Positions 53,106 to 61,693 of a stretch of 64,000 nt of DNA are shown piece by piece. Source of the DNA: Actinoplanes campanulatus. GTDB lineage: Bacteria; Actinomycetota; Actinomycetes; Mycobacteriales; Micromonosporaceae. A program made the translations under genes and the position numbers. The DNA is taken from the NCBI RefSeq assembly GCF_014647795.1, contig NZ_BMPW01000003.1, forward strand, positions 62,001-126,000, in the 5' to 3' direction. The notes below the pieces were generated by a model, which saw nothing but the letters and a program-made list of their open reading frames with translations, did no database searches and was not told the DNA's origin. The stretch's first letter is position 1; every line of letters begins with the position of its first letter.

Positions 53106-54427
53106 CCGCGACCGTCCCCGCCGCTCCGCGGCTCGACGAGGAGAGCGGCATCCTGCCCGCCGTCGTCCTCGACCTGGACCTGTCGGAGCCCCTGCCGCCG
53201 GTCGGCGCGGTGTCGCCCGACGGCCGCCGGGTCCAGCAGGCCTGGGCCCTGGTCCGGCTCTTCACCGAGCCGCTCGGCACCGTCCTGGTGGACGTTCCGC
53301 AGCACGGCCTCACCCCCGGCGACCTGGCCGCGGCCATCGACCGGGAGCTGGGCGACGTGGTGCGCCCGCGCCTCGACGGCGCCCCGGTGCCGGCGAACGG
53401 ATTCGTCCCGGCGAGCGAGCCCGCCTTCCTGGCGAGCCGCCGTGCCGTGCTGGCCACCGCCCCGGACATCACCGTGGTGGTCTGCACCCGGGAGCGGCCC
53501 GGCGCGCTGGCCCGCTGCCTGGACAGCCTGCTCACCCAGCACTACATGCCGGCCCGGATCCTGGTGGTGGACAACGCCCCGGTGACCGACGCGACCGCCG
53601 AGGTGGCCCGGTCGGCGGCCCGCCGCGGCCCGGTCGACTACCTGCTGGAGCCGAAGCCGGGCCTGTCGTTCGCCCGCAACACGGCCGAGGCCGCGACCCG
53701 GGGCGAGATCGTCGCCTGGATCGACGACGACGAGCTGGCCGACCGGTACTGGCTGGCCGAGGTGGCCCGGGCGCTGGTCGAGAACCCGGAGGCCGACGTG
53801 GTCTCCGGCGTGATCGTCCCGGCCGAGCTGGAGACCCGCGCGCAGATCTGGTTCGAGCAGTTCGGCGGGCACAGCAAGGGCCGCGGTTTCCGGCCGGACG
53901 TCTTCGGCCCGCACACCGCGCACCGGCAGAGCCCGCTCTACCCGCTGCCGCCGTTCGGCACCGGGGCGAACATGACCTTCCGGCCCGGTGTGATCGAGCG
54001 GATCGGCGGCTGGGACAACGCGCTCGGCGCCGGGACCCCGGCCATGGGGTCGGAGGACACCCTGGCGTTCACCCAGGTGCTGCTGGCCGGCGGGACGATC
54101 GTCTACCAGCCCACCGCGGTGACCCACCACTACCACCGGCGGGACTTCGAGGGCCTGCACAAGCAGATGGTCGGGTACGGCACGGGGCTGACCGCCGCGT
54201 ACACCGGCCTGCTCCTCGGCCGCCCGGGACTGCTCTGGTCGCTGATCAGGCTGGCGCCCACCGCGCTGCGCGACCTGACCGGCTCGGACAGCCTGCGGGT
54301 GTCGACTCTGCAGGACGATTTCCCGCGAGAGCTGCTGACGGCCAACCGGCGAGGCATGATTGCCGGACCGCGTGCGTACCTCCGGGGCCGGCGCGCCGCC
54401 CGGCAGAAGCTCCGGGGAACCCGCTAA
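53102..54427 (+). CDS. GT2 glycosyltransferase with N-terminal extension
   Basis: The first 115 residues contain a conserved-looking but unassigned domain (ILPAVVLDLDLSEPLPPV, LFTEPLGTVLVDVPQHGLTP). A GT2 domain follows: ITVVVCTRERPGALARCLDSLL, RILVVDNAP, GLSFARNTAEAATRGEIVAWIDDDE and AMGSEDTLAFTQVLLAGG. The late RDFEGLHKQMVGYGTGLTA region is common in actinobacterial GT2 enzymes of surface-glycan clusters. The GTG start overlaps the previous stop (GTGA), indicating tight translational coupling. Confidence 0.88.
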   Translation: MTATVPAAPRLDEESGILPAVVLDLDLSEPLPPVGAVSPDGRRVQQAWALVRLFTEPLGTVLVDVPQHGLTPGDLAAAIDRELGDVVRPRLDGAPVPANGFVPASEPAFLASRRAVLATAPDITVVVCTRERPGALARCLDSLLTQHYMPARILVVDNAPVTDATAEVARSAARRGPVDYLLEPKPGLSFARNTAEAATRGEIVAWIDDDELADRYWLAEVARALVENPEADVVSGVIVPAELETRAQIWFEQFGGHSKGRGFRPDVFGPHTAHRQSPLYPLPPFGTGANMTFRPGVIERIGGWDNALGAGTPAMGSEDTLAFTQVLLAGGTIVYQPTAVTHHYHRRDFEGLHKQMVGYGTGLTAAYTGLLLGRPGLLWSLIRLAPTALRDLTGSDSLRVSTLQDDFPRELLTANRRGMIAGPRAYLRGRRAARQKLRGTR

Positions 54428-54442
54428 CGATCAACGCGGCGT

Positions 54443-54480
54443 AGGCTTCCGTGGCCCCTGACCTGGGGCGACGGAAGCCT
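54443..54480 (+). terminator. Hairpin between GT2 and GT-C-like genes
   Basis: AGGCTTCCGT (54443-54452) pairs with ACGGAAGCCT (54471-54480), and CCCC pairs with GGGG inside around TGACCT. It starts 16 bp after the GT2 stop and ends 25 bp before the next ATG. It may reduce expression of the distal genes rather than end the operon outright. Confidence 0.65.
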
Positions 54481-54505
54481 CGTCAACACTGTGGAGGCTC
54501 TTTAC

Positions 54506-56905
54506 ATGGGGGACCAGCCGACGTCCGACCGGAAACGGGCGCCGGAGGAAGCGACCGCGAAGACCGCGGAATCGCGACCCGACGAGACCGTCGTGATCAC
54601 CCGGCTCGCGCCGGAGGAACGTGACGGGAGTGAAGAGGCCACCCAGAAGCTCGCGGAACCGGCGAAATCGTCGGGCGACGAGACCGTCGTGATCAGGCCG
54701 CCCAAGACGCCCTCCGCCGACGACACCGTGGTGATCCGCGCCACCGGGCCGTCGAAGAAGCGGCCGGCCGGCGACGACACCGTGATCATCCGGCTGCCGC
54801 AGGCGCCGAAGAGGCCCACCGCCACCGGCGGCGCCCGGAAGCGGCCGGCCGGCGACGACACGGTCGTCATCCGGCTGCCCGGCGGGCCCAAGCCGAGGAC
54901 CCCCGGCCCGAACGCGCTGAGCACCGCCCGCAAGCGGGCGGCCGGCGACGACACCGTCATCATCCGGCTGCCGCAGGCGCCGAAGAAGAAGGTCGCCGGC
55001 CGGGTCGTCGTCGACAAGAAGGTCGCCCACGACGAGACGGTCATCATCCGGCTCCCGGCCGAGGCGAAACCCGAACCGCGTACCGCCCTCGACTTCGGCT
55101 GGGCCCCCTGGGTCATCGCCGTCTCCACCCTCGGTGTGGTGCTGATGGCCCTGGCGTACGCCGGTGGCCGGGCCGTTGCCCCCTGGGCCATGTCCGCCTA
55201 CTGGGCGGGCCAGATCATCGTCTTCTCCCCGGTCGTGTTCCGGCTGCTCAGCCGGCTGGCCGGGGTCGCCGAGTCGTTCGTCCTGGTGATGGGCCTGGCG
55301 CTGAACCAGTACATGCTGAAGTGGATGTACAGCCCGGACCAGTTCCGCTTCCCCGACGAGTTGCAGCACTGGCTGGCCACCACCCTGATCACCGAGTCCG
55401 GTGACCTGTTCCGGCAGAACAACGCGCTGCCACCGGCCGTGCACTTCCCCGGCCTGGCCGAGATGGGCGCCGGGCTGGCGCTGCTCACCGGCCTGCCGGT
55501 GACCGCGGCCGGCACCATCGTGGCCGGCGTCGCCCACCTGATCTTCGTGGGCCTGCTCTTCGCCACGGTGCTGCGCGCCAGCAACTCGCCGGCGATGGCC
55601 GGTGTGGCCTGCGTGACCTACGCGACGGCCATGCACTACCTGTTCTTCAACTCGATGTTCCTGTACCAGACGGCCGCGCTGCCGTTCTTCATGCTGGCGG
55701 TCTGGGCGTACCGTCGCTGGCGCACCGGCGGCGGCCGCAAATTCTTCGCGCTCGCCGTGGTGGGCATCGCGATGACCACGGTGAGCCACCACGTCACCGC
55801 GTTCGCCCTGGTCGCGACGCTGCTACTGCTCGCGCTCGCCGAGCTGGCGCTGGAGCGGCCGCGGCCCTGGGAGACGCTGATCCTGCCGGCCGTCGCGCTG
55901 GCGGTGGTGTGCTGCTGGATCGGCTTCGTCGCGCAGGACGTCATCGCCTACCTGGAAGCGCCGGTGGAGCGGCTCGCCGCCTCGCTGAACCAGATGTTCG
56001 GCGGCGCCGCCAGCGAGGAGGCCGGTGCCACCAAACCGGTGCCACTGGTGCAGCTCGCCGTACAGGGAATGGGTCTGCTCGGTCTGCTCGTGCTCTTCCT
56101 GGCGGTGGCCCGGGACATGATCCTGCGCAAGGACCGGGACACCTGGCGGTGGGCCGCGCTGGCCGGCGGCGCGGTGTTCTTCGCCGGCAACGGCGCCCGG
56201 TTCCTCGGCACCAACGGCCCGGAGATCGCCGGCCGGCTCTCCACCTTCACCTACATCCCGATGTCGATCATCGCGGCCATCGCGATCGTGTACGCCGTGC
56301 AGATCATCCCGGCCAAGGACGCCGACGGCCGCCGCTGGCTGTCGGTGCCGCCGCCGGGTGTCGCGGTCACCACCGGCCGCCGGCTGGCCGGTCAGGTGTA
56401 CATCGGCACGGCGCTGATCACGCTGCTGATGATCGGCGCGCGGACCGGCGGGTGGCCCCCGGTGTCCGCGCTGCTGCCGGGTCCGTACCTGGCCGCCGCG
56501 TACGAGCGGTCGGTCGACTCGTTCGGCGTGGACGCGGCCCGCTGGCAGGAGCGCACGCTGCCCCGGGAGGCCCGGGTCGGCGGCGACATCACGGCGGTGG
56601 CGCTCTCCTCGACGTACGGGCGGATCGACCCGGTCCGTGAGGTGGGCGAGCTGTTCTACGCCACGTCGTGGACCTCGGCCGAGGACCAGCGGGCGCAGGA
56701 GCTGGCGGTGAACTACCTGGTCGTCGACGAGCGGCTGGGCGACATGCTGCCGTCGAACGACGCGTACTTCCAGGACGACCCGATGGCCGGCCGGATCACC
56801 GAGCCGCTGAGCGAGACCCAGCTCGGCAAGTTCGACCAGGTCAACTCGATCTCCCGGCTCTACGACAACGGCACCGTACGGATCTATCAGATGGGACCCT
56901 CGTGA
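54506..56905 (+). CDS. GT-C-like membrane protein with sevenfold D(D/E)TV(V/I)I motif
   Basis: Residues 1 to about 197 are a charged, disordered, cytoplasmic extension with seven copies of D-[DE]-T-V-[VI]-I-[RT] (threonines 28, 60, 74, 92, 119, 150 and 178); the last four continue as RLP. About 12 membrane segments follow. The first large outer loop, DQFRFPDELQHWLATTLI, has the acidic pair typical of GT-C glycosyltransferases that use polyprenyl-phosphate sugars. An extracytoplasmic C-terminal domain follows (DSFGVDAARWQERTLPR to VRIYQMGPS). The ATG at 54506 is spaced correctly from GGAGG; a GTG at 54491 is an alternative. Catalysis is inferred only from topology and the loop motif. Confidence 0.78.
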   Translation: MGDQPTSDRKRAPEEATAKTAESRPDETVVITRLAPEERDGSEEATQKLAEPAKSSGDETVVIRPPKTPSADDTVVIRATGPSKKRPAGDDTVIIRLPQAPKRPTATGGARKRPAGDDTVVIRLPGGPKPRTPGPNALSTARKRAAGDDTVIIRLPQAPKKKVAGRVVVDKKVAHDETVIIRLPAEAKPEPRTALDFGWAPWVIAVSTLGVVLMALAYAGGRAVAPWAMSAYWAGQIIVFSPVVFRLLSRLAGVAESFVLVMGLALNQYMLKWMYSPDQFRFPDELQHWLATTLITESGDLFRQNNALPPAVHFPGLAEMGAGLALLTGLPVTAAGTIVAGVAHLIFVGLLFATVLRASNSPAMAGVACVTYATAMHYLFFNSMFLYQTAALPFFMLAVWAYRRWRTGGGRKFFALAVVGIAMTTVSHHVTAFALVATLLLLALAELALERPRPWETLILPAVALAVVCCWIGFVAQDVIAYLEAPVERLAASLNQMFGGAASEEAGATKPVPLVQLAVQGMGLLGLLVLFLAVARDMILRKDRDTWRWAALAGGAVFFAGNGARFLGTNGPEIAGRLSTFTYIPMSIIAAIAIVYAVQIIPAKDADGRRWLSVPPPGVAVTTGRRLAGQVYIGTALITLLMIGARTGGWPPVSALLPGPYLAAAYERSVDSFGVDAARWQERTLPREARVGGDITAVALSSTYGRIDPVREVGELFYATSWTSAEDQRAQELAVNYLVVDERLGDMLPSNDAYFQDDPMAGRITEPLSETQLGKFDQVNSISRLYDNGTVRIYQMGPS

Positions 56906-57687
56906 ACCCGGTACGCGCCGGTGTCCTCGCCGGCCTGACGGTCGTGTCCGCGCTCGCCGTCGAGTTCGGCCCGCTCGCCCTCTCCGTGCCGGGCGGCCTG
57001 CTGCTCGCCTTCGTGCTGCCCGGCCTGGCGATCAACGACGCCCTGTTCCGGCCCGGCCGCCGGGACATCGGCGTCGTCGAGCGGACCATCCTGGTGCCGG
57101 CGCTGAGCCTGGCCGTGCTGGTGCTCGGCGGCCTGCTGCTGTGGGGCGCCGGCGGCAACCTGAACCGGACGAGCTGGATGCTGGTGTGCGCGATGGGCAC
57201 GCTGATCGCCATCGGCGTGGCGGTCTACCGCACCCACACCGGCGCGACCGTGGCGGCGTCCCCCGGCAAGGCCGGCGGTGAGCGGCGGGCGGTCTCGAAG
57301 CAGCGCCTGATCCGGGACGTGCTGCCGCTGGCCCTGGCCGCCGTGATGCTGGCCGGCGTCGGGATCTGGTCGTTCGCCGACTCGGAGCAGACCTACGACA
57401 TCGCGGTCACCTCGCTGTCGGCGGCCCCGCCCGGGGCGGTGGACCCGGCCGGCAACCGGCCGGTGCAGGTCACCGCGGCCGGGCTGAGCGCCTCCGCCGG
57501 GCCGTACACCATGGTCGTGACCGGCACCTCCGGCGAGGAGCTCAGCAGGCACGACATCACCCCGGACACCGACGGCGACTGGACCGGGCGCCTCACCGTC
57601 CCGGCCGACGAGCGGGTCACGGTCAACCTCTTCCGCGGCGGCGAGACGGCCGCCTTCCGTACGCTGATCATCGCCGCCGCCGCTTAG
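56902..57687 (+). CDS. DUF1616-like membrane protein
   Basis: The 261-residue protein has about five membrane helices in its first 120 residues (VPGGLLLAFVLPGLAINDALF, VERTILVPALSLAVLVLGGLLLWG), one more near residue 150, and an extracytoplasmic beta-rich domain (YDIAVTSLSAAPPG to VNLFRGGETAAFRTLII). The N-terminal part resembles DUF1616 proteins, which often accompany GT-C enzymes. The GTG start overlaps the GT-C-like stop by four bases, so the two are likely made in fixed ratio and may form a complex. Confidence 0.65.
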   Translation: MNPVRAGVLAGLTVVSALAVEFGPLALSVPGGLLLAFVLPGLAINDALFRPGRRDIGVVERTILVPALSLAVLVLGGLLLWGAGGNLNRTSWMLVCAMGTLIAIGVAVYRTHTGATVAASPGKAGGERRAVSKQRLIRDVLPLALAAVMLAGVGIWSFADSEQTYDIAVTSLSAAPPGAVDPAGNRPVQVTAAGLSASAGPYTMVVTGTSGEELSRHDITPDTDGDWTGRLTVPADERVTVNLFRGGETAAFRTLIIAAAA

Positions 57688-57698
57688 GACTCGCCTGC

Positions 57699-58808
57699 AT
57701 GCCGGACGTTCCCCCCACCGCGCCCCGGCGCGGCCGCCTCTGGCTGGCCGCGGCCGGGGTGGCCGTTCTCGCCCTCACGATCATCATGAAGGTCGATCCG
57801 GAAAGCTCGGCGACTCCGGCGCCCGCGAAGAGCCCGGCCCCGCACGGGATCGACGCCGACCCCCGCTCGGCCCGGGCCCAGATCGCCCTGCCCCGCGAGC
57901 CGGGCGCCTGGCCCGGGCCCTACGGCCTGTCCGGCGTCAACGGCTTCCCGGTTCTGAACAGCGCCTCGGTCCGGGAGTTCTGCTCCAGCCGGGGCCGCGA
58001 CTGCAAGGTGGCGCACACCTACACCGACCGGACCAGCTACGACTCGATGACCAGCGGCTCGGGCTGGACCTTCGAGTACTTCGCCGACTTCGACGGCGTC
58101 CTGGTGATCTCCCAGGCGCTGGTGCCGGACCGGGGCGAGAACCTGGCCGCCGACTGCGCGGCCGGAAAACACGACCAGAACTGGCGGGACTTCGGCGCGC
58201 TCATGGTGCGGCACGGCCGGGGCGACTCGATCGTCCGCCTGGGCTGGGAGATGAACGAGCCGACGATGGCCTGGCGGGGCCTGAACGCGACCGACTACAT
58301 CGCCTGCTACCGCAAGGCCGCCGGCGCGCTGCGCTCGGCCAACCCCCAGGTCGTGCTGGACTGGACGATCAACGCGCACAACACCCCGGCGGACCTGTGC
58401 GGCGGGCTGAGCACCAACTGCTACCCGGGTGACGAGTACGTCGACATCATCGGCATCGACAACTACGACCACCACCCGTGGTCGCCCACGAAGGCCGACT
58501 TCGACCGGACCGCGGCCGCGCCGGAGGGCCTGAACTGGCTCTTCGACTTCGCCCGCGAGCACGGCAAGCTGTTCTCGGTGGGCGAGTGGGGCGTCATGCC
58601 GACCGCCGACGCCGGTAAGGACAATCCGGAGTTCATCCGGTGGATGCACGCCTGGTTCGCCGAGCACGCCCCGTACCTGGCGTACGAGGCGTACTTCCAG
58701 CGCTGCGACGGCGACTTCTCCCAGTCGGCGATCCTGCGCCCGGACGACCCGAAGTGCCTGCCGAACACCGGGTCGTCGGAGCTCTACACGGAGCTGTTCA
58801 AGCGCTGA
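57699..58808 (+). CDS. GH26-like exported glycoside hydrolase
   Basis: An N-terminal membrane anchor or uncleaved signal (RGRLWLAAAGVAVLALTIIM) is followed by a TIM-barrel domain with LGWEMNEP (candidate acid/base E187) and FSVGEWGVM (candidate nucleophile E296). VDIIGIDNYDH is also typical. This resembles beta-mannanase-type GH26 enzymes. Several cysteines could form disulfides outside the cell. The gene lies 11 bp after the DUF1616-like gene, so it belongs to the polysaccharide operon and may trim or release the polymer. Its end overlaps the convergent hydrolase gene by 11 bp. Confidence 0.8.
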   Translation: MPDVPPTAPRRGRLWLAAAGVAVLALTIIMKVDPESSATPAPAKSPAPHGIDADPRSARAQIALPREPGAWPGPYGLSGVNGFPVLNSASVREFCSSRGRDCKVAHTYTDRTSYDSMTSGSGWTFEYFADFDGVLVISQALVPDRGENLAADCAAGKHDQNWRDFGALMVRHGRGDSIVRLGWEMNEPTMAWRGLNATDYIACYRKAAGALRSANPQVVLDWTINAHNTPADLCGGLSTNCYPGDEYVDIIGIDNYDHHPWSPTKADFDRTAAAPEGLNWLFDFAREHGKLFSVGEWGVMPTADAGKDNPEFIRWMHAWFAEHAPYLAYEAYFQRCDGDFSQSAILRPDDPKCLPNTGSSELYTELFKR

Positions 58809-59874
58809 ACCGAGGGCTGGTGGCCATCGCCCGGTACGCCGCCGCCGACTGCGGATCGGTGTCGAACCGCCACGCCTCCGGGTAGTTGGGGTGGGTGTCG
58901 GTGTCGAACCACACCGACGCGCCGATCGCCGGGCGCTGGGCCACGTACTCGGAGAAGTCGGTGATCCAGTCGGCCTTGCTGGTGCCGCCGTGGTCCTTCG
59001 CGCCGATCTCGGTGATCATCAGCGGTTTGCGGGGCGCGTACCGCTGGTAGACGGGGTCGAAGAGGGTGGCCGGGCTCTCCTGTTGGAGGTTGTAGCCGGA
59101 GACGCCCACCCAGTCGACGAAATCGTCGCCCGGGTAGTACGCCTCCATCCGGTTCCAGTCCTCGTCCGGGCTGGAGTTCCAGTTCGGGCTCCACACCCAG
59201 GAGACGTTGCCGGCGCCCTGGTCGTCGAAGATCTCCCGCAGGTAGCGGAAGCACTTGACGTACCCCTCGGGGTTCCGCTTGTTCTGGAAGCCGCCCCACT
59301 CGTACCAGCGGCCGTTCATCTCCCAGCCCCAGCGCAGCAGGGTCGGCCGGTCCAGCTCCTTGATGCGGCGGGCGGCGGCGGCGATCAGGTCGTCGGAGTC
59401 ACCGCTGAGGATCTTGTCGTACTTGGGGCCGCGCCAGGACACCATCGGGATGGCCTTCTTCGGCATGCCCTCGATCGAGGTGGGAAGCCGGTCCGGCCAG
59501 GCGTAGAAGACGTGCGCGATCCGGTGGTCGCGGCCGAGCTGCTTGCGGCGGTACCTGACCGCCTCGGGGTAGCTCATTCCCTTCAGGCCCAGGTACGACC
59601 CGAGCAGCGCCTTCCCGGCCGTGAACGGGACCGCGCCGCCCAGCTTCGTGAGGTTGCCGGCGGCCGCGAACGGGCTCGGCGTGGCGGACGGCGGCGCCGG
59701 TTCGACCGGGCCGGTGGCCGTCGGCGTACCGGAGACGGTGTTCGTGGCCCCACCGGAGGCGGCCTTCCACATGCCGACGGCGCCGGCCGCGGACACGGCG
59801 CCGAGGGCGCCCAGCCCGAGCAGGCCCCGGCGGGTCAGGCCCTGCTCCCCCTGGCTGCGGTGCCCGGCCGTCAC
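58798..59874 (-). CDS. GH26-like glycoside hydrolase with Tat-like signal
   Basis: The N-terminus LTRRGLLGLGALGAVSAAGAVG is a twin-arginine-type signal, then a Thr/Pro/Ala-rich linker. The barrel domain contains LLRWGWEMNGRWYEWGG (acid/base region), VSWVWSPNWNSS, DWVGVSGYNLQ and PLMITEIGAKDHGG (nucleophile region), as in GH26 beta-mannanases. It differs clearly from the GH26-like enzyme at 57699-58808, so the two are not a recent duplication. Its GTG start overlaps the deacetylase stop by four bases. Confidence 0.82.
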   Translation of the reverse strand: MTAGHRSQGEQGLTRRGLLGLGALGAVSAAGAVGMWKAASGGATNTVSGTPTATGPVEPAPPSATPSPFAAAGNLTKLGGAVPFTAGKALLGSYLGLKGMSYPEAVRYRRKQLGRDHRIAHVFYAWPDRLPTSIEGMPKKAIPMVSWRGPKYDKILSGDSDDLIAAAARRIKELDRPTLLRWGWEMNGRWYEWGGFQNKRNPEGYVKCFRYLREIFDDQGAGNVSWVWSPNWNSSPDEDWNRMEAYYPGDDFVDWVGVSGYNLQQESPATLFDPVYQRYAPRKPLMITEIGAKDHGGTSKADWITDFSEYVAQRPAIGASVWFDTDTHPNYPEAWRFDTDPQSAAAYRAMATSPRFSA

Positions 59875-60683
59875 GTCAGGTTCCGGCCGGCCTTGCGGGC
59901 CATCCTGCGCACCAGCCGCCAGCCCGGCTGGGCCAGCTGCTTGATCTGCGAGACCAGCCTGGGGCCACCACCCTCGACCAGGGCGACCAGGTCGGCGCCG
60001 GTGTGGTCGGGGGTGGGCTGGAAGCGGGGCACGGCGAACCGTCGCTCCGACGGGGTGTGCAGACGGCGGCCCACCTCGGTGGCGTTGTCGTGCCCGGACG
60101 ACTCGACCACCCGGCGGACCCGGTCGCTGTTGTAGCCGTGCGGGTAGGCGAACGACCGCACCTTCCGCTGCAACCGCTGTTCGAGCTGGTCGTGGCTGCT
60201 GACCACCTCCTCACGCAGCTGCGCCCCGGAGAGCACGTCGAGCGGGTGGTGGATGAGGCTGTGGTTGCCGATCTCGATGCCGGTGGAGGCGACCTCCTCC
60301 AGCTCGGACCAGGTGAGCATCGGGCCGAAGTCGGGCGACCACTGGCCCAGCCAGCCGGCGTGACCGCCGAGGTGGCCGACCGACGCGTACAGGGTGGCGC
60401 CGGCGCCGGCGGCCTGCAGGGCGGGCACGCCCGCGGTGAGGAAGTCCCGGTAGCCGTCGTCGAAGGTGACCGCCACCATCTTCTCGGTGCTGCCGGCGGC
60501 CAGCTCGTCGAGCGCCTCGGTGAGGCCGACCAGCCGGTACCCTGCGGCGCTGAGCGCGGCCAGCTGCTCGGCCAGCCGCTCCGGCGGCACCGCGAGGTCG
60601 CGCAGCGGACCACCGACGGCGGAGACCGAGTGGTACATCAGCGCGGGCAGCGTGGTCCAGGCCTGGGCCACCGAAGCGGTCAC
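59871..60683 (-). CDS. Polysaccharide deacetylase (NodB/CE4)
   Basis: The protein shows the NodB motifs: MYHSVSAVGGP, metal-binding TFDDGYRDFLTAG, HSLIHHPLDVLSG (second His-x3-His motif), and RSFAYPHGYNSDRVRRVV. It removes N- or O-acetyl groups from a polysaccharide. There is no evident signal peptide, so it may act on lipid-linked precursors in the cytoplasm or leave the cell by another route. The GTG at 60683 has GGGGGAGATGCG upstream. It heads a two-gene unit with the GH26-like gene, pointing toward the glycosyltransferase operon. Confidence 0.88.
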   Translation of the reverse strand: MTASVAQAWTTLPALMYHSVSAVGGPLRDLAVPPERLAEQLAALSAAGYRLVGLTEALDELAAGSTEKMVAVTFDDGYRDFLTAGVPALQAAGAGATLYASVGHLGGHAGWLGQWSPDFGPMLTWSELEEVASTGIEIGNHSLIHHPLDVLSGAQLREEVVSSHDQLEQRLQRKVRSFAYPHGYNSDRVRRVVESSGHDNATEVGRRLHTPSERRFAVPRFQPTPDHTGADLVALVEGGGPRLVSQIKQLAQPGWRLVRRMARKAGRNLT

Positions 60684-60943
60684 CGCATCTCCCCCAATTA
60701 CTTCCAGACAGTCCGGCCGGGAACCTTACCAATGTGCGGGATCTTCCCCACTCCCCCGTTCGCACAGTGCCTGGTCACTAGCCATCCAACACTACAGCGA
60801 GTAACCTTCGAGGCCTTCCGATCCGGTAGCCAGCGCGAACACAGTCACCTATCGGCTACGCACAGTGACAGGTGAACCTTTGTCGCACCGGAGACGTATC
60901 GGAGGACGACACCGAAACCGCTCTAACCCCGGGAGCGCGCACC

Positions 60944-61606
60944 ATGTTCCGCCTCATTCAGCTGCACACCGAGAGCGGTGTGCCACGCATCGGCGTCGAA
61001 CCCGACGGCTACGTCAGCGCCCGCGCCGCACTGGCCCACTACCGCACCGCCCCGGCGACCTACTTCGCCGTCGGCCGATTCGACAACGAGGGCACCCTCA
61101 CCGAGGTGATCCTCGACCCGATCTGCGGGCTCGACGGAGCCTGCCAGCGCCCGGCTTCGGTCATCCACTCCACCACCTACGAACGCCTCTGCGAGCGGTG
61201 CGCCTCCGGCCTCGACGTGCTCACCGTGCCCCAGCTGGCCCGCCGCCTCGGCATCGCCTGCCGGCTCGCTCCCCCGGTCGCCCGCTTCCGGCAGACCGGG
61301 ATCGCCGGGCTGCGCGCGCCCTCCGGCAACCGGATCGCCCGGGAATTCCCCGACCACATCCACGACCCGTCCTGGCGCCGAGAGCTCTGCGACGACCTCG
61401 CCCGCAGCACCACCGCCCTGAACGGCCTGCTCATCGGTGTCGGCGCGCTCAGCCACCGGCAGGTGCTCGACCTCTTCCCGGCGCTCTGCGCGCTCGGCGA
61501 CGAGCTCCCGGCCGGCATCCGCTCCGACCTGGCCCGGGCCACGGCACGGCCGCTTTCCCCGGCCGGCGTCACCGGCCTCCGCCTGGGCCTCAACCAGCTT
61601 TCTTAA
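60944..61606 (+). CDS. Conserved-looking protein of unknown function
   Basis: I do not recognise this 220-residue protein. It has MFRLIQLHTESGVPRIGVEPDGYVSARAALAHYRTAPATYFAVGRF, several cysteines (DPICGLDGACQRP, RLCERCASG) that could bind zinc, and a C-terminal helical part. No signal peptide or membrane segment is seen. The ATG at 60944 follows CGGGAGCGCGCACC; an upstream frame start at 60872 adds 24 residues without support. The 260-bp gap before it, shared with the divergent deacetylase gene, is relatively AT-rich and must contain its promoter. Confidence 0.6.
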   Translation: MFRLIQLHTESGVPRIGVEPDGYVSARAALAHYRTAPATYFAVGRFDNEGTLTEVILDPICGLDGACQRPASVIHSTTYERLCERCASGLDVLTVPQLARRLGIACRLAPPVARFRQTGIAGLRAPSGNRIAREFPDHIHDPSWRRELCDDLARSTTALNGLLIGVGALSHRQVLDLFPALCALGDELPAGIRSDLARATARPLSPAGVTGLRLGLNQLS

Positions 61607-61640
61607 GACCATTCCTTCGTACGCTCACCGTCGCGATCTC

Positions 61641-61690
61641 CTGCCCCCTCCGGCCTTTGCCGCGAGCGCCGGGCGGAGATCGGTGGCCCG
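61641..61690. repeat. Third, shorter copy of the 38.4-39.0 kb repeat
   Basis: CCGGCCTTTGCCGCGAGCGC followed by CGGGCGGAGATCGGTGGCC aligns with the inner part of the left arm at about 38508-38548, with roughly eight differences in 45 bp. It lies in the gap between two convergent genes. Confidence 0.5.
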
Positions 61691-61693
61691 GGC

